A stretch of DNA of 5,558 nucleotides from an uncultured Rhodospirillaceae bacterium (GTDB lineage: Bacteria; Pseudomonadota; Alphaproteobacteria; RF32; CAG-239), in the NCBI GenBank assembly GCA_900313355.1, contig OMQZ01000077.1, forward strand, positions 1-5,558, read 5' to 3'. The stretch's first letter is position 1. Each line of letters begins with the position of its first letter. The translations under genes and the position numbers were made by a program. Below the pieces are notes generated by a model. That model did no database searches and was not told the DNA's origin. It worked only from the letters and a program-made list of their open reading frames with translations. This document shows, one piece after another, positions 4,581-5,558 of the stretch.

Positions 4581-5558
4581 TTAAAATGAAGCACTTTCAA
4601 GCATTTTTGCACCTGTTTGATAATCAAATTTTCCGCTCGCAAGCAAAGGCGGATTTTTAATGAAAACAACCTTTTTAATCATCCAAAGTTCGCTCAATTT
4701 TTGCGCCTTAAAAAACGCACGAATATCATCTGCCGTGACTGTTTCATCATTTGTGATCAAAACAAGCTGTTCACCTTTTTTCTCATCTTCTAAAGCCACA
4801 ACACCGCATATTGCATTTGGATAAAGTTTTTCAATTTTTTCTTCAACGGCTGAAATAGAAATCATTTCTCCTCCGATTTTTGCAAATCGTTTTGACCGCC
4901 CTAATATCGAAATAAAACCATCTTCATCTGTTTCAACAATATCACCGGTATCATACCATTTATTCTCATAGCTTTCCAAAACATTCGGCTTGTCTGCCTT
5001 AATATAGCCTTTCATCACATTATCGCCCTTAACATACAACCTGCCGCCTTTTTCGATTCCCTCAACTTTTTCAATCTTGTAATTAATATGCGGCAAAAAT
5101 CTGCCCACTGTCCCCTCTTTGATATACATTGGCGTATTCAAAGCCAAAACGGGCGCTGTTTCTGTTGTTCCGTATCCTTCCAAAATCCGCACACCGAACT
5201 TTTTCATCCAAAGCTCTGACGTTCGAGGCTTTAATTTTTCACCCCCGACAATCGCATATTTAATATTAAAGAAATCATACGGATGTCCCAATCTGCCGTA
5301 ACCATAAAAGAATGTGTCGGTTCCGCAAACAATTGTCGCATTTACATCATAAATAAGCTCCGGCACAACACGATAATGAAGCGGCGACGGATAGAAAAAC
5401 GCTTTAACCCCCGAAAGAAGCGGCGCAATCGTTCCGACCGTCAACCCAAACGAATGAAACATCGGAAGTGCATTAAACAAAACATCTGTGCTGTTTACCC
5501 CTAAAACGCTCAAAAATTGTGCGCGATTTGCATTAAGATTTTTATGACTCAAACAAAC
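4581..5558 (-). CDS. aas: Aas-like acyl-ACP synthetase / AMP-dependent acyl ligase, C-terminal part (5' end off window)
   Basis: The frame is open to the right edge, giving 325 residues. The TTG at 5550-5552 is not the start: it encodes the Leu of the conserved LSHKN that follows the ATP-binding loop, so the N-terminal half is missing. Adenylate-forming motifs in order, numbered from the edge: LSHKN 3-7; FHSFGLT 34-40; GYGTTET 128-134; YDTGD 202-206; GRSKRFAKIGGE 220-231; and SGKFDY 308-313 with Lys310, the adenylation lysine. The segment around residues 27-140 closely follows the ligase domain of E. coli Aas (LPMFHSFGLT, YPSPLHYRVVPELIYD, GGEKL, LEGYGTTETAP). Aas activates fatty acids on ACP and reacylates lyso-phosphatidylethanolamine at the inner membrane. 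Whether an acyltransferase (PlsC-like) or transporter domain is fused upstream cannot be seen. A stand-alone acyl-ACP or acyl-CoA ligase is the alternative. Confidence 0.9.
   Translation of the reverse strand, partial: VCLSHKNLNANRAQFLSVLGVNSTDVLFNALPMFHSFGLTVGTIAPLLSGVKAFFYPSPLHYRVVPELIYDVNATIVCGTDTFFYGYGRLGHPYDFFNIKYAIVGGEKLKPRTSELWMKKFGVRILEGYGTTETAPVLALNTPMYIKEGTVGRFLPHINYKIEKVEGIEKGGRLYVKGDNVMKGYIKADKPNVLESYENKWYDTGDIVETDEDGFISILGRSKRFAKIGGEMISISAVEEKIEKLYPNAICGVVALEDEKKGEQLVLITNDETVTADDIRAFFKAQKLSELWMIKKVVFIKNPPLLASGKFDYQTGAKMLESASF

Noticed and set aside
5550..5552. TTG at 5552 as the start of the ligase
   Set aside because: The frame continues to the window edge, and this codon is the Leu of the conserved LSH-x-N motif in the middle of the ligase domain.
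1..5558. CRISPR array, tRNA/rRNA gene, transposase or phage gene
   Set aside because: I found no spaced direct repeats, cloverleaf sequence or recombinase motif on either strand.

Overview
The window looks like a piece of a low-GC Alphaproteobacterium genome, joined on its left side to a compositionally different gene. The right two thirds (about 2333-5558) are AT-rich and strongly AAA-biased for lysine. They carry a NOL1/NOP2/sun-type rRNA cytosine methyltransferase whose N-terminus (residues 37-44, the YIGSKDRR pattern) and motif IV block resemble the alphaproteobacterial branch of that family. The left third (1-1982) is visibly richer in G+C and mostly uses AAG for lysine. It encodes a long lipoprotein that looks like the modular surface lipoproteins of Bacteroidota. 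Either this is a horizontally acquired or atypical surface gene in the same genome, or the contig is a mis-join. The sequence alone cannot decide.

Layout. 1-1982 (minus): 5' part of a lipoprotein gene, at least 660 codons, running off the left edge. 1983-2332: AT-rich intergenic stretch containing one isolated GC-rich hairpin (2227-2249). 2333-3538 (minus): RsmB/NOP-family RNA m5C methyltransferase, complete. 3577-4101 (plus): compact 4'-phosphopantetheinyl transferase, complete, divergent from the methyltransferase. 4106-4139: stem-loop shared by two convergent genes. 4138-4494 (minus): unrecognised 118-residue protein with a near-consensus promoter and a perfect AAGGAG ribosome binding site. 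4581-5558 (minus): C-terminal 325 residues of an Aas-like acyl-ACP synthetase / adenylate-forming ligase, running off the right edge.

How the parts may relate. The phosphopantetheinyl transferase turns apo acyl carrier protein into holo-ACP, and an Aas-type ligase loads fatty acids onto ACP or feeds them to lysophospholipids. These two genes could therefore belong to the same lipid-recycling physiology, although they are on opposite strands and not co-transcribed. The methyltransferase and the transferase share a 38-bp divergent interval where two plausible sigma70-type promoters face each other. The transferase promoter is placed so that transcription would begin at its ATG, predicting a leaderless mRNA.

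I do not see a complete undescribed multi-gene system. The items most worth a second look are the composition break at the lipoprotein gene, its roughly 200-residue internal repeat, the face-to-face promoters with a predicted leaderless transcript, the isolated GC-rich hairpin at 2227-2249, and the orphan 118-residue protein.
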